This document shows, in pieces, positions 1-8,502 of a stretch of DNA of 64,000 nt (position 1 is the stretch's first letter; every line of letters starts with the position of its first letter). The stretch is from Pseudomethylobacillus aquaticus. Lineage in GTDB: Bacteria; Pseudomonadota; Gammaproteobacteria; Burkholderiales; Methylophilaceae. The position numbers were made by a program, and so were the translations under genes. Where the stretch lies: assembly GCF_003730115.1 (NCBI RefSeq), contig NZ_RJVP01000006.1:89743-153742 (forward strand), given 5' to 3'. A model generated the notes under the pieces. It did not search any database. It was not told where the DNA came from and saw nothing but the letters and a program-made list of their open reading frames with translations.

Positions 1-1
1 G

Positions 2-571
2 ATCATCCGCGAAAAAGGCACCAATCGCAGCCAGTTCTTCCGTGGCGAAGTGGATAAATACAGCTGGGTGGATATCGGCTCCTCCTACCTGCCGGGCGAA
101 CTCATCGCCGCTTTTTTATGGGCGCAACTGGAGAACGCCGAAGCCATCACCAAGACACGCATGGAACAGTGGCAGCATTACCACTACGCCTTGTCGCCAC
201 TGGAACAGGCTGGCCTGCTGCGCCGTCCCATCATTCCTGCTCACTGCAAGCAAAATGGGCACATGTATTACCTGCTGCTCAACTCGCTGGAGCAGCGTAC
301 ACAGCTGATCGATCAGCTCAAGGCCTTGCATATCCACCCGGTGTTCCATTACGTGCCGCTACACAATGCGCCAGCAGGCAAACAATATGCGCGCTGTCAT
401 GGCCAGCTGACGTATACCGAACAACTCTCGGAACGTCTGGTACGCCTGCCGATGTGGGTGGGCATGCACGCCGAACTGGAACGCGTGATCGACGCGGTCA
501 GCCTCAACGTCGCTGGCACAACATTGGCTGTTAAAAACAACCCAAACGGGTTAATCCATGCGCAACATTAG
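2..571 (+). CDS. wecE: dTDP-4-amino-4,6-dideoxygalactose transaminase, 3' part
   Basis: The reading frame is open from the left edge, so the 5' part lies outside the window. The visible 189 residues match the C-terminal part of WecE/RffA sugar aminotransferases: KGTNRSQFFRG, then DKYSWVDIGSSYLPGEL. This PLP enzyme family makes dTDP-4-amino-4,6-dideoxygalactose for surface glycans. The PLP-binding lysine should lie upstream and cannot be checked. The 3' end contains TGGCTGTTAAAAACAA (525-540), one base different from a palindrome found upstream of rcpA. The neighbouring glycosyltransferase gene is consistent with a cell-surface sugar role. Confidence 0.9.
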   Translation: MIREKGTNRSQFFRGEVDKYSWVDIGSSYLPGELIAAFLWAQLENAEAITKTRMEQWQHYHYALSPLEQAGLLRRPIIPAHCKQNGHMYYLLLNSLEQRTQLIDQLKALHIHPVFHYVPLHNAPAGKQYARCHGQLTYTEQLSERLVRLPMWVGMHAELERVIDAVSLNVAGTTLAVKNNPNGLIHAQH

Positions 572-589
572 GCACAAAGATGGCAGCGG

Positions 590-627
590 TGGCTATAAAT
601 AACCAGATATCCGGTTCACTACAACCA
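590..627. promoter_or_regulatory. Paired 16-bp palindromes (putative operator)
   Basis: Two palindromes, TGGCTATAAATAACCA (590-605) and CGGTTCACTACAACCA (612-627), start 22 bp apart, about two helical turns. Both fit GG(T/C)T-N6-AACC. A pair with the same spacing lies upstream of rcpA at 17201-17238. The pair sits 126-163 bp before the glycosyltransferase/tadE/cpaB genes. A shared regulator of both tad transcription units is inferred; its identity is unknown. Confidence 0.5.
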
Positions 628-681
628 TCCGTTTTGCCATTAGCGCTTGTGTCGCGACATATCGCCATGCAAAACAAGCGC

Positions 682-709
682 TTGCAATGCTTTAATGCCA
701 CGGCATATT
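682..709 (+). promoter_or_regulatory. Possible promoter for the glycosyltransferase-tadE-cpaB unit
   Basis: TTGCAA (682-687) and CATATT (704-709) are separated by 16 bp and lie 44 bp before the chosen start of the glycosyltransferase gene, downstream of the paired palindromes. The match to sigma-70 elements is moderate. Confidence 0.35.
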
Positions 710-752
710 TATTGCACCAAATGCCTGTTAGCTTATCTTGAGCAGAACCAGC

Positions 753-1448
753 ATGATCCGTGTCTTCATCGGCTTTGACCCGCGCGAAACCGCCGCCTTT
801 GCGGTGCTGTCCCACAGCATCCATCAGCGTGCCAGCGAGCCCGTGTGCATCGCACCGGTGATGCTGTCGCAGTTGAAAGGCATCTACCGACGCGAGTTGA
901 ACCCGCTGCAATCCACCGAATTCTCGTTCTCGCGCTTTCTGGTGCCTTACCTGTCCGCTTATGAAGGCTGGAGCATCTTCATGGACTGCGACATGCTGAT
1001 GCAGGATGACATCGCGCAACTGTGGGCGATGCGTGATGAGCGCTATGCGGTGCAATGTGTGCAACACGACCACAAACCGCGTGAAGACACCAAGTTCCTG
1101 GGCGCAGTCCAAACCAGATACCAGAAGAAGAACTGGTCCAGCGTGATGCTGTTCAACAACGCGCGCTGCAAGCAACTCACCCCGGATTACGTCAACACGG
1201 CCAGCGGCCTGGAACTGCACCAGTTCAAGTGGCTGGCAGACGACGCCGAGATCGGTGCCCTGCCGCAACGCTGGAACCATCTGGTGGGCTACACCCCGCC
1301 AGACCCGGATGCCGCGCTGGTGCACTTCACCTCGGGTGGCCCCTACTTCAATGAATACGCCCAGTGTGAACACAGTGACACCTGGCGCGATACCCGCGAA
1401 CAGATGCTGACCGTGGTGCAACGCGCGGCAAAATCCGCAGCGGCCTGA
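753..1448 (+). CDS. Glycosyltransferase with DxD motif
   Basis: The protein has about 231 residues, starts MIRVFIGFDPRE, and carries an acidic DCD motif in FMDCDML followed by the C-terminal HFTSGGPYF. This is typical of a bacterial family of small nucleotide-diphospho-sugar transferases related to GT8. An upstream TTG at 738 is possible, but the ATG at 753 matches the usual family start. The gene lies between wecE and two tad genes and ends 10 bp before the tadE-like gene. It could act on a surface glycan or on the pilus; the acceptor is not deducible. Confidence 0.75.
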   Translation: MIRVFIGFDPRETAAFAVLSHSIHQRASEPVCIAPVMLSQLKGIYRRELNPLQSTEFSFSRFLVPYLSAYEGWSIFMDCDMLMQDDIAQLWAMRDERYAVQCVQHDHKPREDTKFLGAVQTRYQKKNWSSVMLFNNARCKQLTPDYVNTASGLELHQFKWLADDAEIGALPQRWNHLVGYTPPDPDAALVHFTSGGPYFNEYAQCEHSDTWRDTREQMLTVVQRAAKSAAA

Positions 1449-1458
1449 AACCACACCC

Positions 1459-2841
1459 ATGATCACGGCTCATATCAACCATTGCAAGCGCAGGTCTCAG
1501 CATGGCCAGGCCATGGTGGAATACGCCATTCTGCTGGTGGTGGCGTTTCTGTTCATGTTTGGCGCAGCTGAACTCACTTCGGCGGGGTTCAATTCCTACA
1601 AGACCTCGGAAGGTGCGAAAGCGGGAGCAGTCGAATACGTTGGTCTACTGAATGTCTTTGGTGGCTCCTTAAGCAAACTCAATCAAAAGATCGAGGATAT
1701 CGACAGGAGCGGCGGCTCACTTGACCAACTAGAAGATGACACACCTCAAGATCTGGACGGTAATGGTACGAATGATGAACTGGAACGCTATCTCACTGTG
1801 CTGGAAGCGGAACTCGGTCCGTTAACTGTTGAGATTATTGACGATCTGTTGAACGGATTGCACGAAGACCTGCTGCCACTGCTACCCAGCAACATCTATA
1901 ACCTGAAAGTAGAATTACTCAAGACCAAAAAAGCGGCTCTGCTACTTGCTGCCAACCCTATCGAACTAGCGGATCATGACCCGGCAACCAGTAATCTGAT
2001 CAGCTCACCTCAATGCGTCGGCGATGATTACGATGATGGGCTAGGCAATCGGTTTGTAGACCCGAACCGCTATCTTGAACGCTACATTGAAGGCGAGAGC
2101 ACACTGATTTATCTGTTCAATCCGCTCCCAATTGATATTGAAAGTTGCATGGGCGTAGATGATGCACGTGATGGCTTGAGTAGAATCAGCATCTTGGTGG
2201 GTGGCTATTATGATCGCGATAATCCAGATTTAAATGTGCCCGGCCTGCCTAAACTGAATCAGGCCATGTATTCGCAATACGTCAAAGTATGTTTGGAAGG
2301 TAACGACTACGCATTGGATCAGGCATGTTCAAATGGCATGCTGCTGTTAAAGCCACCTGGTAAGCTGTGCTTGTCAGATGATGCTGATTCAGAAGGCTGC
2401 CCCGACAGTTATAACGATGCAGACCGGCCAATCACGGGTTACTATTTTTTTGGTGGTGACACCACGCCTGAACTGGCTGCTACCTTCAGACCAACGTTCC
2501 AGATCGAATGTAACAATGAAGGCTTTACCAGTGATTTGGTGATGACGGAAAGTTGTCTGGTTGGCCCCCTGTTCAGCCTGCGCATCCACACCCGCTACCG
2601 CTATGTGTTCGACTCCTTTGTTCCCTTCGGTGCAGCAGAGATGAACGATGAATCGCTGATCCCGTATTACTACAACCCCGGTCGCATGGGGAAAAGTGGC
2701 TCCAACAACCTGGTCGGCGCTGCGGGCAGCGAGCTTGGCCCGGTAGGTGACACCGGCCTGCCCACGATCAAACCTTTCCGCGACTTCCGTGGCTGCCACG
2801 AAGTTGACCTATCCACCAACCAGATAAGCGCTTGCAACTAA
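1459..2841 (+). CDS. TadE/TadG-like pseudopilin with an EF-hand loop
   Basis: This 460-residue protein begins with a short basic segment, then GQAMVEYAILLVVAFLF (about residues 16-32), the hydrophobic N-terminal segment typical of TadE/TadG pseudopilins of the Flp/Tad pilus system. The remainder is predicted periplasmic or surface exposed and contains paired cysteines. Residues 98-109, DLDGNGTNDELE, form a textbook 12-residue EF-hand calcium loop (D1, D3, N5, G6, D9, E12). It is far longer than a typical TadE of 150-200 residues, so it may act as a tip or adhesin-like component. The middle part (about 1.6-2.5 kb) is less GC-rich than its flanks. cpaB follows 3 bp later. Confidence 0.7.
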   Translation: MITAHINHCKRRSQHGQAMVEYAILLVVAFLFMFGAAELTSAGFNSYKTSEGAKAGAVEYVGLLNVFGGSLSKLNQKIEDIDRSGGSLDQLEDDTPQDLDGNGTNDELERYLTVLEAELGPLTVEIIDDLLNGLHEDLLPLLPSNIYNLKVELLKTKKAALLLAANPIELADHDPATSNLISSPQCVGDDYDDGLGNRFVDPNRYLERYIEGESTLIYLFNPLPIDIESCMGVDDARDGLSRISILVGGYYDRDNPDLNVPGLPKLNQAMYSQYVKVCLEGNDYALDQACSNGMLLLKPPGKLCLSDDADSEGCPDSYNDADRPITGYYFFGGDTTPELAATFRPTFQIECNNEGFTSDLVMTESCLVGPLFSLRIHTRYRYVFDSFVPFGAAEMNDESLIPYYYNPGRMGKSGSNNLVGAAGSELGPVGDTGLPTIKPFRDFRGCHEVDLSTNQISACN

Positions 2842-2844
2842 ACC

Positions 2845-3813
2845 ATGGCACAACAGAACACCGCACGCATCCGTCAGAAAAAGCGCCAGCAACTGATCCT
2901 GGTCCTCATTATGCTACTGCTGATGGGAGGTGGCGCTTATGCCTTCATGGGCATGCAGAAAAAGCCCGCGCCAGTACAGGCGCAGCGCCCGGCTGGCTAC
3001 ATCGCCATCCCCAAGGTCACGCGTGACATCGCCATTGGTGGCCGCATTTCCAGCAATCTGATCCGTATCTCCTTCGTGCCGCCAGAGCGGGTGCCCAGCG
3101 ATGCCCTGATCGCGCCAGACCAGTACATAGGCCGTTATGTGACACGTTCCATCCCTGCGGGTGATTATCTGCGTGAATCCGATGTGGCAGTTTCTGGTGC
3201 GCCGGGTACCTATTCCGGCCTGGCAAAAACCGGCTACCGTGTGGTGGTGCTAAGTGCGGCGATGTTCCCTGGCTCCATTTTCTCGCTGAAAGTAGGCGAT
3301 CGCATCGATCTGCTTTCTATCGGTCGCCCGACCGGTGCAGGCAATGCAGCCAATCTGCCACCTGCACTACCGCCTAGTGTAGCTGGCACGCAACCCGGCG
3401 CAGGCCGTGCTGAACGGCAGCGTGCCATGCAAGCTGCAGGTGCTGGTCGCGGGCTGGCTGCAGATGCCACCAGCGCCACCCTGGTTGCCGAGAATGCCGA
3501 GGTGATGGCGATCCCCATCCCCAATCAGCGCCGGGGCCGCAACCGGAACACCGCGCTGGATACCGAGTTCATCGTGTTGCAGATGCTGCCTCAGGACGCT
3601 CATGTCACCACCTTGGCGGCAGCCACTGGCGCCAATATGCGCTATGTATTTCGCCCCTTCAACGATGAAATGCGCCTGACCGAAAGTAAGCCGCTGGAAC
3701 CTACCACGCGCATGCCTAGAGCCAAGGCTGACCCCAACACTGTCATGATGATCTACGGCACCGAAGCACAGGCACAAAGCGCCTTCATGCATCCCGAAGT
3801 CTACAGCCGCTAA
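2845..3813 (+). CDS. cpaB: Flp pilus assembly protein CpaB/RcpC
   Basis: This 322-residue protein has a basic N-terminus and one membrane anchor (about residues 15-37). A SAF-like domain follows (VTRDIAIGGRISSNLIRI, then RYVTRSIPAGDYL), and then the RcpC/CpaB region with GYRVVVLSAAMFPGSIF and GDRIDLL. In Tad systems CpaB is a periplasmic factor acting with the CpaC/RcpA secretin. That secretin is encoded on the facing operon, so the apparatus is split over two converging transcripts. An Ala/Gly/Arg-rich stretch at about residues 175-220 looks like a linker. No clear ribosome binding site is visible, which suggests coupling to the preceding gene 3 bp upstream. Confidence 0.85.
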   Translation: MAQQNTARIRQKKRQQLILVLIMLLLMGGGAYAFMGMQKKPAPVQAQRPAGYIAIPKVTRDIAIGGRISSNLIRISFVPPERVPSDALIAPDQYIGRYVTRSIPAGDYLRESDVAVSGAPGTYSGLAKTGYRVVVLSAAMFPGSIFSLKVGDRIDLLSIGRPTGAGNAANLPPALPPSVAGTQPGAGRAERQRAMQAAGAGRGLAADATSATLVAENAEVMAIPIPNQRRGRNRNTALDTEFIVLQMLPQDAHVTTLAAATGANMRYVFRPFNDEMRLTESKPLEPTTRMPRAKADPNTVMMIYGTEAQAQSAFMHPEVYSR

Positions 3814-3838
3814 AACCGAAACTCCCCAAGCCTAAAGA

Positions 3839-3872
3839 AACCAGCCCCGGCGATGTCATGCCGGGACTGGTT
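3839..3872. terminator. Hairpin between the convergent tad transcripts
   Basis: AACCAG-C-CCCGGC and GCCGGG-A-CTGGTT form a 12-bp stem with one internal mismatch and an 8-nt loop. It lies between cpaB (+) and the last gene of the facing operon (-). There is no strong T-run, so factor-independent termination is uncertain. Confidence 0.45.
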
Positions 3873-3972
3873 CATTGCGAGTAGCCGTTATCGAAGTGAT
3901 GTTGCAGGTGGTGATCGGCGATGGCTATCAATGCCGGAAGCATCCAGCAGTCCGATCAACTCGGCTGGTTTT

Positions 3973-5133
3973 CTAATCCAGCGTGTGCTGCATGCGCCGG
4001 GCAGTGCAGTAAAGCATCAGCGCTGACAATGCGATGCAGGCAGCGCTGGCTTGCAGTCCTTGCATCAGGCTGACCGGAGTGCCCGCCAGCACGGCCAGTA
4101 TCATCTGGTTCTGTGACACGACCGGCAGCCAGGCATGCCAGCCCGCCTGTCCTGCCGCGTCGAATTGCACCATCAGCGGCAATACCGAAGACAGCAGCAC
4201 CACGCCGGTGGCGCCCAGTTGCGCTTGACGTACGCTGCGCGACACCATGCCTATCCACATCAGCACGGCCCCATACAGCAGTACCAGCGGCACAACAGCG
4301 GCATAGCATCGCCAGGCTTCACGTTGACCAAAGGCCAGCATGGCGCGCAGCGTTTCGCTGTGCATCATGGCCTGTGCGGGCAAAAAGCTGAACACGGCCA
4401 AACCACTCACCAGCGCCCCTACCAGCACGATCGCAAACCATTTGCCCAGCACCAGCTGCAGCGTGCTGACCGGTGTGACCCGCACCGGTGCCAATGTGCC
4501 GCGCTCACGCTCGCCAGCAGTGGCGTCGATGGCGGCTGACCACAGGCCATACAGCGCCGCCAGGATCAGAAAGAACGGCAGCATACCGAACACGCGTGAC
4601 ACATCGGCACGCGCACTGGCCAGATCGATCTCTTCGATCTTGAGCGTGTCATAGCTGCCTGCATGCACGCCGCGCAACAGCAGCTTGAGTTGCGCGCGCT
4701 CACTGGCATAGCCACGCAGCCAGCGCTTCAGGCGGCTGACGCCGGCATTGGCGCGCCCATTGCCGGAATGACTGACCAGCTCCAGCGTCAGCGGCTGATC
4801 CTGCTGCCAGGCCACCTCGAAGCCCGGTGGCACGAGCAGCACCGGGTCGGCCAGCTTGCCTGAGGCCAGTTGTGCGCGGAAATCGGCTGGTGCCTCCTCC
4901 AGCGTCACCGTTTCACGTGTCAGGTAGTCCGCGAGCGAGGGCGCATGGTCTATGCCTTGCACCAGCACGATACGGCGCTCGGCACGCGCCTCGAAACTGG
5001 CCAGGCTGTTGGTGATCATGATCAGCAGCAGCGGGCCGGAGAGCACGGTCACCAGGATCACCAGCAACAAGGAGCGCCAGTCTCGCAGGGTGTCGAGCAG
5101 CTCTTTGGCACACACGGTACGGATACCTTGCAT
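3973..5133 (-). CDS. ABC-2 type permease, NatB-like (second exporter)
   Basis: This 386-residue membrane protein has one N-terminal membrane segment (about residues 19-44), a large extracytoplasmic domain (about 45-190), and a cluster of C-terminal membrane segments. The ABC-2 signature AGERERGTLAPVRVTPVS precedes a GKW motif. This matches NatB-like permeases. It is the last gene of the operon and overlaps the preceding ATPase by one base, so the two should form one exporter. The substrate is unknown. Confidence 0.8.
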   Translation of the reverse strand: MQGIRTVCAKELLDTLRDWRSLLLVILVTVLSGPLLLIMITNSLASFEARAERRIVLVQGIDHAPSLADYLTRETVTLEEAPADFRAQLASGKLADPVLLVPPGFEVAWQQDQPLTLELVSHSGNGRANAGVSRLKRWLRGYASERAQLKLLLRGVHAGSYDTLKIEEIDLASARADVSRVFGMLPFFLILAALYGLWSAAIDATAGERERGTLAPVRVTPVSTLQLVLGKWFAIVLVGALVSGLAVFSFLPAQAMMHSETLRAMLAFGQREAWRCYAAVVPLVLLYGAVLMWIGMVSRSVRQAQLGATGVVLLSSVLPLMVQFDAAGQAGWHAWLPVVSQNQMILAVLAGTPVSLMQGLQASAACIALSALMLYCTARRMQHTLD

Positions 5134-5936
5134 CAGCCCGGTTGTCCTGTCAGTGTCACGAAAGCCTCTTCCAGATCAGGCGCATGGGCGCGTGCACACA
5201 ACTCCGGCACGCTGCCGCTATCCGCCACACGCCCCTGGGCGATCAGCACCACCTCATCGGCCAGCTTGGCCACTTCATGCATCACATGGCTGGAAAACAG
5301 CAGGCACTTGTTGCCGCCTTCACCGCTCACCAGATAGCGCAGATAACGGCGCAGTCGCCTGACCGAAGCCAGGTCCAGGCCATTGGTGGGCTCATCCAGG
5401 ATGATGATGGCGGGGTCATGGATTAGTGCGCGTGCCAAGGCTACGCGCATGCGTTCACCCAGACTGCACGGGCCTATGGGGCGGTCCAGCAGGCGCAACA
5501 GGTCCAGCGGTTCGCTCAACTGCTGGATACGCGCTGCGATCTGCGTGTCCGTCATGCCATGCAGGCGGCCAAAATAGCGCATGTTCTCGCGTGCGGTCAG
5601 GCGCGGATACAGGCCGCAGCCTTCGCTGTAAAAACCGAGCAGGTGGCGCGCCTGCTGCACTGGCAAACCGGCCAGACTGAGCTGACCGGCATCCGGCAGC
5701 TGCAGCCCTGCCAGCAGGCGCAGTAACGTGGTCTTGCCTGCCCCATTCGGCCCAAGCAGCGCCGTGATCTGCCCGGGCATGGCCTGAAAACTCACATCAG
5801 ACAAGGCCTGCACCCGCCTTGCGCCACGCCCATAGCCTTTATGCACATGCTGCACATCGATGCTGGCCGGGCTGCCGCCTGGGCTATCGGCTGGGCCATT
5901 GCTTGAATTGCCGACCAGCATAGCGGCATGACTCAT
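5133..5936 (-). CDS. ABC transporter ATP-binding protein (second exporter)
   Basis: This protein of about 267 residues has a Walker A motif (LLGPNGAGKTT), a variant signature loop CSLGE in place of LSGGQ, Walker B with D-loop (IIILDEPTNGLD), and an H-switch (FSSHVMHEV). I set the start at 5936 because AGGAGG lies 7 bases upstream and the ATG overlaps the stop of the preceding hydrolase-like gene as ATGA. An upstream in-frame start at 6020 would lie inside that gene. It pairs with the permease gene that overlaps its 3' end. Confidence 0.85.
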   Translation of the reverse strand: MSHAAMLVGNSSNGPADSPGGSPASIDVQHVHKGYGRGARRVQALSDVSFQAMPGQITALLGPNGAGKTTLLRLLAGLQLPDAGQLSLAGLPVQQARHLLGFYSEGCGLYPRLTARENMRYFGRLHGMTDTQIAARIQQLSEPLDLLRLLDRPIGPCSLGERMRVALARALIHDPAIIILDEPTNGLDLASVRRLRRYLRYLVSGEGGNKCLLFSSHVMHEVAKLADEVVLIAQGRVADSGSVPELCARAHAPDLEEAFVTLTGQPG

Positions 5937-7366
5937 GGCCCGACCTCCTGAGCAGCAGGCAGCGCTTGCAGCGGCGCGGACACCTGCCCTGGTGCCGGTG
6001 CTTTGATGCGCAACAGGCATTCCGCCTCCAGACTGCCTTTTTCCGGCATGCCATCTGCCGCCATAAAACGGTAGATCACATCACGCGCGCAGCCATGGGA
6101 CAACACATGTTGTGCCACGCCTGGCACCTTGATCACATGCCGCATGGCGCGATCGGCGAGCGTAGCGTCACTGTAGCGGGCAGCCAGCACCAGCGTGGGG
6201 ATATCATCAAGATCAACGGCAGCGAGGTCACTGCTGGGCAAAGGCGGCAAGTCCGCGCAGTAGGTTTGCAGGCTGGAGACCTTATGCTGATGGAACCACT
6301 GCCCCCATACGGAACTGGGCGCACCCTGACGTTGTGTCAGCCACTGGCATTGGCGTGCCAGCCACAGGCCGTGATTGAAACGCGTGTCATCGCGCGACCA
6401 GAGCGAAGACGACAAACCAAGCAGCGCCAGCCAGTGCCCATTGGCCGCCTGTTCCAGCGCGGCAGGCAGTGCAGAACTCAAGCTGGTGCTGCGCAGTATG
6501 GAGGTCAGCAGGCTGGCCAACATGCGCTCATCCAGAATAAAGTTGTCCAGATGGCCAGTCTGCGGGTGTGGCAGTGTCAAGCTCACTGGCAACTGGCGCA
6601 GTAGCTGTTCCAGCCTGCTGTTCAGATTTGGGTAGGCGGCCATGCAGCGCAGGTTCTGCTCACAGCGGATCAGCAACTGGGCCAGGGCATCGGCACTGTA
6701 GCTGGCCTGGAATGCCAGTGGATCGTCAGCAGGCAAAGGGCTTTCCCATACCATCTTGTTGATGGCGTTGGGCTGTATACGCAGCCAGGCTTTCGCCACC
6801 TCTACGCCTGTGCCTTCTGCCAGCACGTTCACCTGCTTGAGGCCCAGTTGTTGCCGCAACTGTTCGTGATCGGCGGCCATGCGTTGCGGGGTGTACACAG
6901 CGAGGCCACCCGCGGCGAGGATGGCTTGCTGGCAGGCGGCCAGCGTGCGCGCATCACTGAACCGTTCCAGTCGTTTGCTGATGGAGGCCGGGCCAGGCGG
7001 TGCGCACTGCAAAGGGGTGGAGGCGCCGCTACCGCGTGTGTCCAGCCAGATCAGGTCACGGGTATTGAGCACACGGGTGAGTGTGGCACTCAGGCCGGGA
7101 GCGTATTCGGAAGCATCGCCACCAATACCATCCGGTATCCATATCAATGGGTCTGGCCTGGGGTAGCGTGCCCGTGCCGCGATCTTGCGCCAGGCCACTT
7201 TGATGGTGCCGAGTTGTGGCTGTTGCGGGTCGGCAGGCACCAGCAGCTCACCGCACAGAATCTCGTAGCTATAGCCAGTGATGCGACAGGGTCGGGCCTC
7301 TTGCGCTGCCGACAGCGCACTGCTGCTGCACAGCAGCAAGGCCGCCAGCACGCATCGCCAGATCAT
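5933..7366 (-). CDS. Secreted alpha/beta-hydrolase-like protein lacking the nucleophile serine
   Basis: This 477-residue protein has a signal peptide (MIWRCVLAALLLCSSSALSA). It follows the layout of the S33/TAP-like alpha/beta hydrolase family: LDTRGSGAS (about 109-117), YTPQRMAADHEQLRQQLG (about 158-175), a nucleophile-elbow region, and a C-terminal IPTLVLAARYSDATLAD segment with a downstream SHGC histidine. At the elbow the usual G-x-S-x-G reads A-E-G-T-G (183-187), so the catalytic serine is replaced by glycine. Asp and His candidates remain. It sits between two ABC exporters with ATGA overlaps on both sides (start 7366 chosen on that basis). A binding or accessory role is inferred. Confidence 0.7.
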   Translation of the reverse strand: MIWRCVLAALLLCSSSALSAAQEARPCRITGYSYEILCGELLVPADPQQPQLGTIKVAWRKIAARARYPRPDPLIWIPDGIGGDASEYAPGLSATLTRVLNTRDLIWLDTRGSGASTPLQCAPPGPASISKRLERFSDARTLAACQQAILAAGGLAVYTPQRMAADHEQLRQQLGLKQVNVLAEGTGVEVAKAWLRIQPNAINKMVWESPLPADDPLAFQASYSADALAQLLIRCEQNLRCMAAYPNLNSRLEQLLRQLPVSLTLPHPQTGHLDNFILDERMLASLLTSILRSTSLSSALPAALEQAANGHWLALLGLSSSLWSRDDTRFNHGLWLARQCQWLTQRQGAPSSVWGQWFHQHKVSSLQTYCADLPPLPSSDLAAVDLDDIPTLVLAARYSDATLADRAMRHVIKVPGVAQHVLSHGCARDVIYRFMAADGMPEKGSLEAECLLRIKAPAPGQVSAPLQALPAAQEVGP

Positions 7367-8502
7367 GGCTGACGCCAGCCGCGTCGTTTCCATACCCAGA
7401 TGGCGAGGCCCATCAGCAGCAGCGGCATGATCATCAGATTGGCGGTGTGTATCAGCCCTTTAACGACAAAATCCTTGTCAGGCCTGTCGAGCAGCAGGGT
7501 CTGCAGGCTGATGCTGTGGAACTCGAACATGAAACCACGCAGCACATCAAAGGCCGGGAAATTCTGTGCCAGTGCGAACACGACCCCCACCAGCATCAGA
7601 TAACAGAAGCCCATCAAACTGGCAGAGGTCTGGCTGCGGCTCAGGCTGGTCAATAGCGTGGCGATGGAGATCAAGCCTATGCTGCTGCATACGATAAGCA
7701 ACCAGCTCAACGCGGCTTGCAGCATGACAGGCATCAGGATCTGCAAGATCGCGGCGCTGGCCAGCAAGGACAAGGTAAGGTGGAACAGGAATTTGGCCAG
7801 CCATTGCTCGCCCGGACCCGCCGTGGTCATGGCCAGTGCCTGGGTGATGCCACGCTCGCGCTCGTGTGCCGTCAGCGAGATGAACAAGGCGCAGCACACA
7901 AAGAACTGTGTGGAGAACATGAGCATGGCGCCGACCACCGCTTTGGACTTGCTGCTGCCCAGGTCGAAGGTGGACGACGCGGTGGCGGCGGCTTTTGCAG
8001 GCAGTGGGCGCAAGCCCTGCTGTATGTTGTCGCCACTGTGGTAGGCGGCCAGCCCGGCCAGCACCCAGCGCGACAGGCCGTTGATCTGCTTGAGATCGGT
8101 ACCGGCGTAGCGGAACAGCACACGGCGCTCTGCGCGCGCGCTGTCAGTGTCAGCGGCGCTGTCCGTGTTGCGCATACCGATCTCGGCCACACAACTGACC
8201 CTGGCTGGATAGTCCATGCGCACGCCCGGCTCGAATGCCCTGGGCAAGGCCTGGAAGCGCACTGGCAGACGCGGATGCTGATTGGCTTTGAGGTGGCGTA
8301 TGAAGTCATCTTCAGCCGGGTATACCACCAGGCACGGGCCTTGCGACGCGCGCTTGGCCTGGGCACTGGCTTTGCTCTCGATACTGACCAGCAAGGCCAT
8401 CAGGATCAACAGCCCCACCGCCATCAGCGCTGCCGGATTACGGCGCAGCCGCAACCATTCCTTGCTGTAAAGCACCCATAGCCGGTTCAAGCGTTTCATC
8501 AT
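7363..8502 (-). CDS. ABC-2 type permease, NatB-like (first exporter)
   Basis: This 379-residue membrane protein has an N-terminal membrane segment (about residues 26-42), an extracytoplasmic domain to about residue 190, and around five C-terminal membrane segments. The cytoplasmic signature TAHERERGITQALAMTTAG is typical of ABC-2/NatB permeases. It overlaps the upstream ATPase gene by 4 bases (ATGA) and the downstream hydrolase-like gene likewise, implying translational coupling. It should form the membrane part of the exporter driven by the ATPase upstream. The substrate is unknown. Confidence 0.8.
   Translation of the reverse strand: MMKRLNRLWVLYSKEWLRLRRNPAALMAVGLLILMALLVSIESKASAQAKRASQGPCLVVYPAEDDFIRHLKANQHPRLPVRFQALPRAFEPGVRMDYPARVSCVAEIGMRNTDSAADTDSARAERRVLFRYAGTDLKQINGLSRWVLAGLAAYHSGDNIQQGLRPLPAKAAATASSTFDLGSSKSKAVVGAMLMFSTQFFVCCALFISLTAHERERGITQALAMTTAGPGEQWLAKFLFHLTLSLLASAAILQILMPVMLQAALSWLLIVCSSIGLISIATLLTSLSRSQTSASLMGFCYLMLVGVVFALAQNFPAFDVLRGFMFEFHSISLQTLLLDRPDKDFVVKGLIHTANLMIMPLLLMGLAIWVWKRRGWRQP

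Noticed and set aside
590..627. Sigma-54 promoter from TGGC elements
   Set aside because: The TGGC boxes lack the -12 GC element at the required spacing; the palindrome and pair spacing explain them better.
531..1466. 311-codon open frame on the minus strand
   Set aside because: It is antisense to the glycosyltransferase gene, has no recognisable domain and runs across the probable promoter region.
5937..6020. Upstream start of the second ABC ATPase
   Set aside because: It would overlap the hydrolase-like gene by 88 bp, whereas AGGAGG sits exactly before the ATG at 5936.
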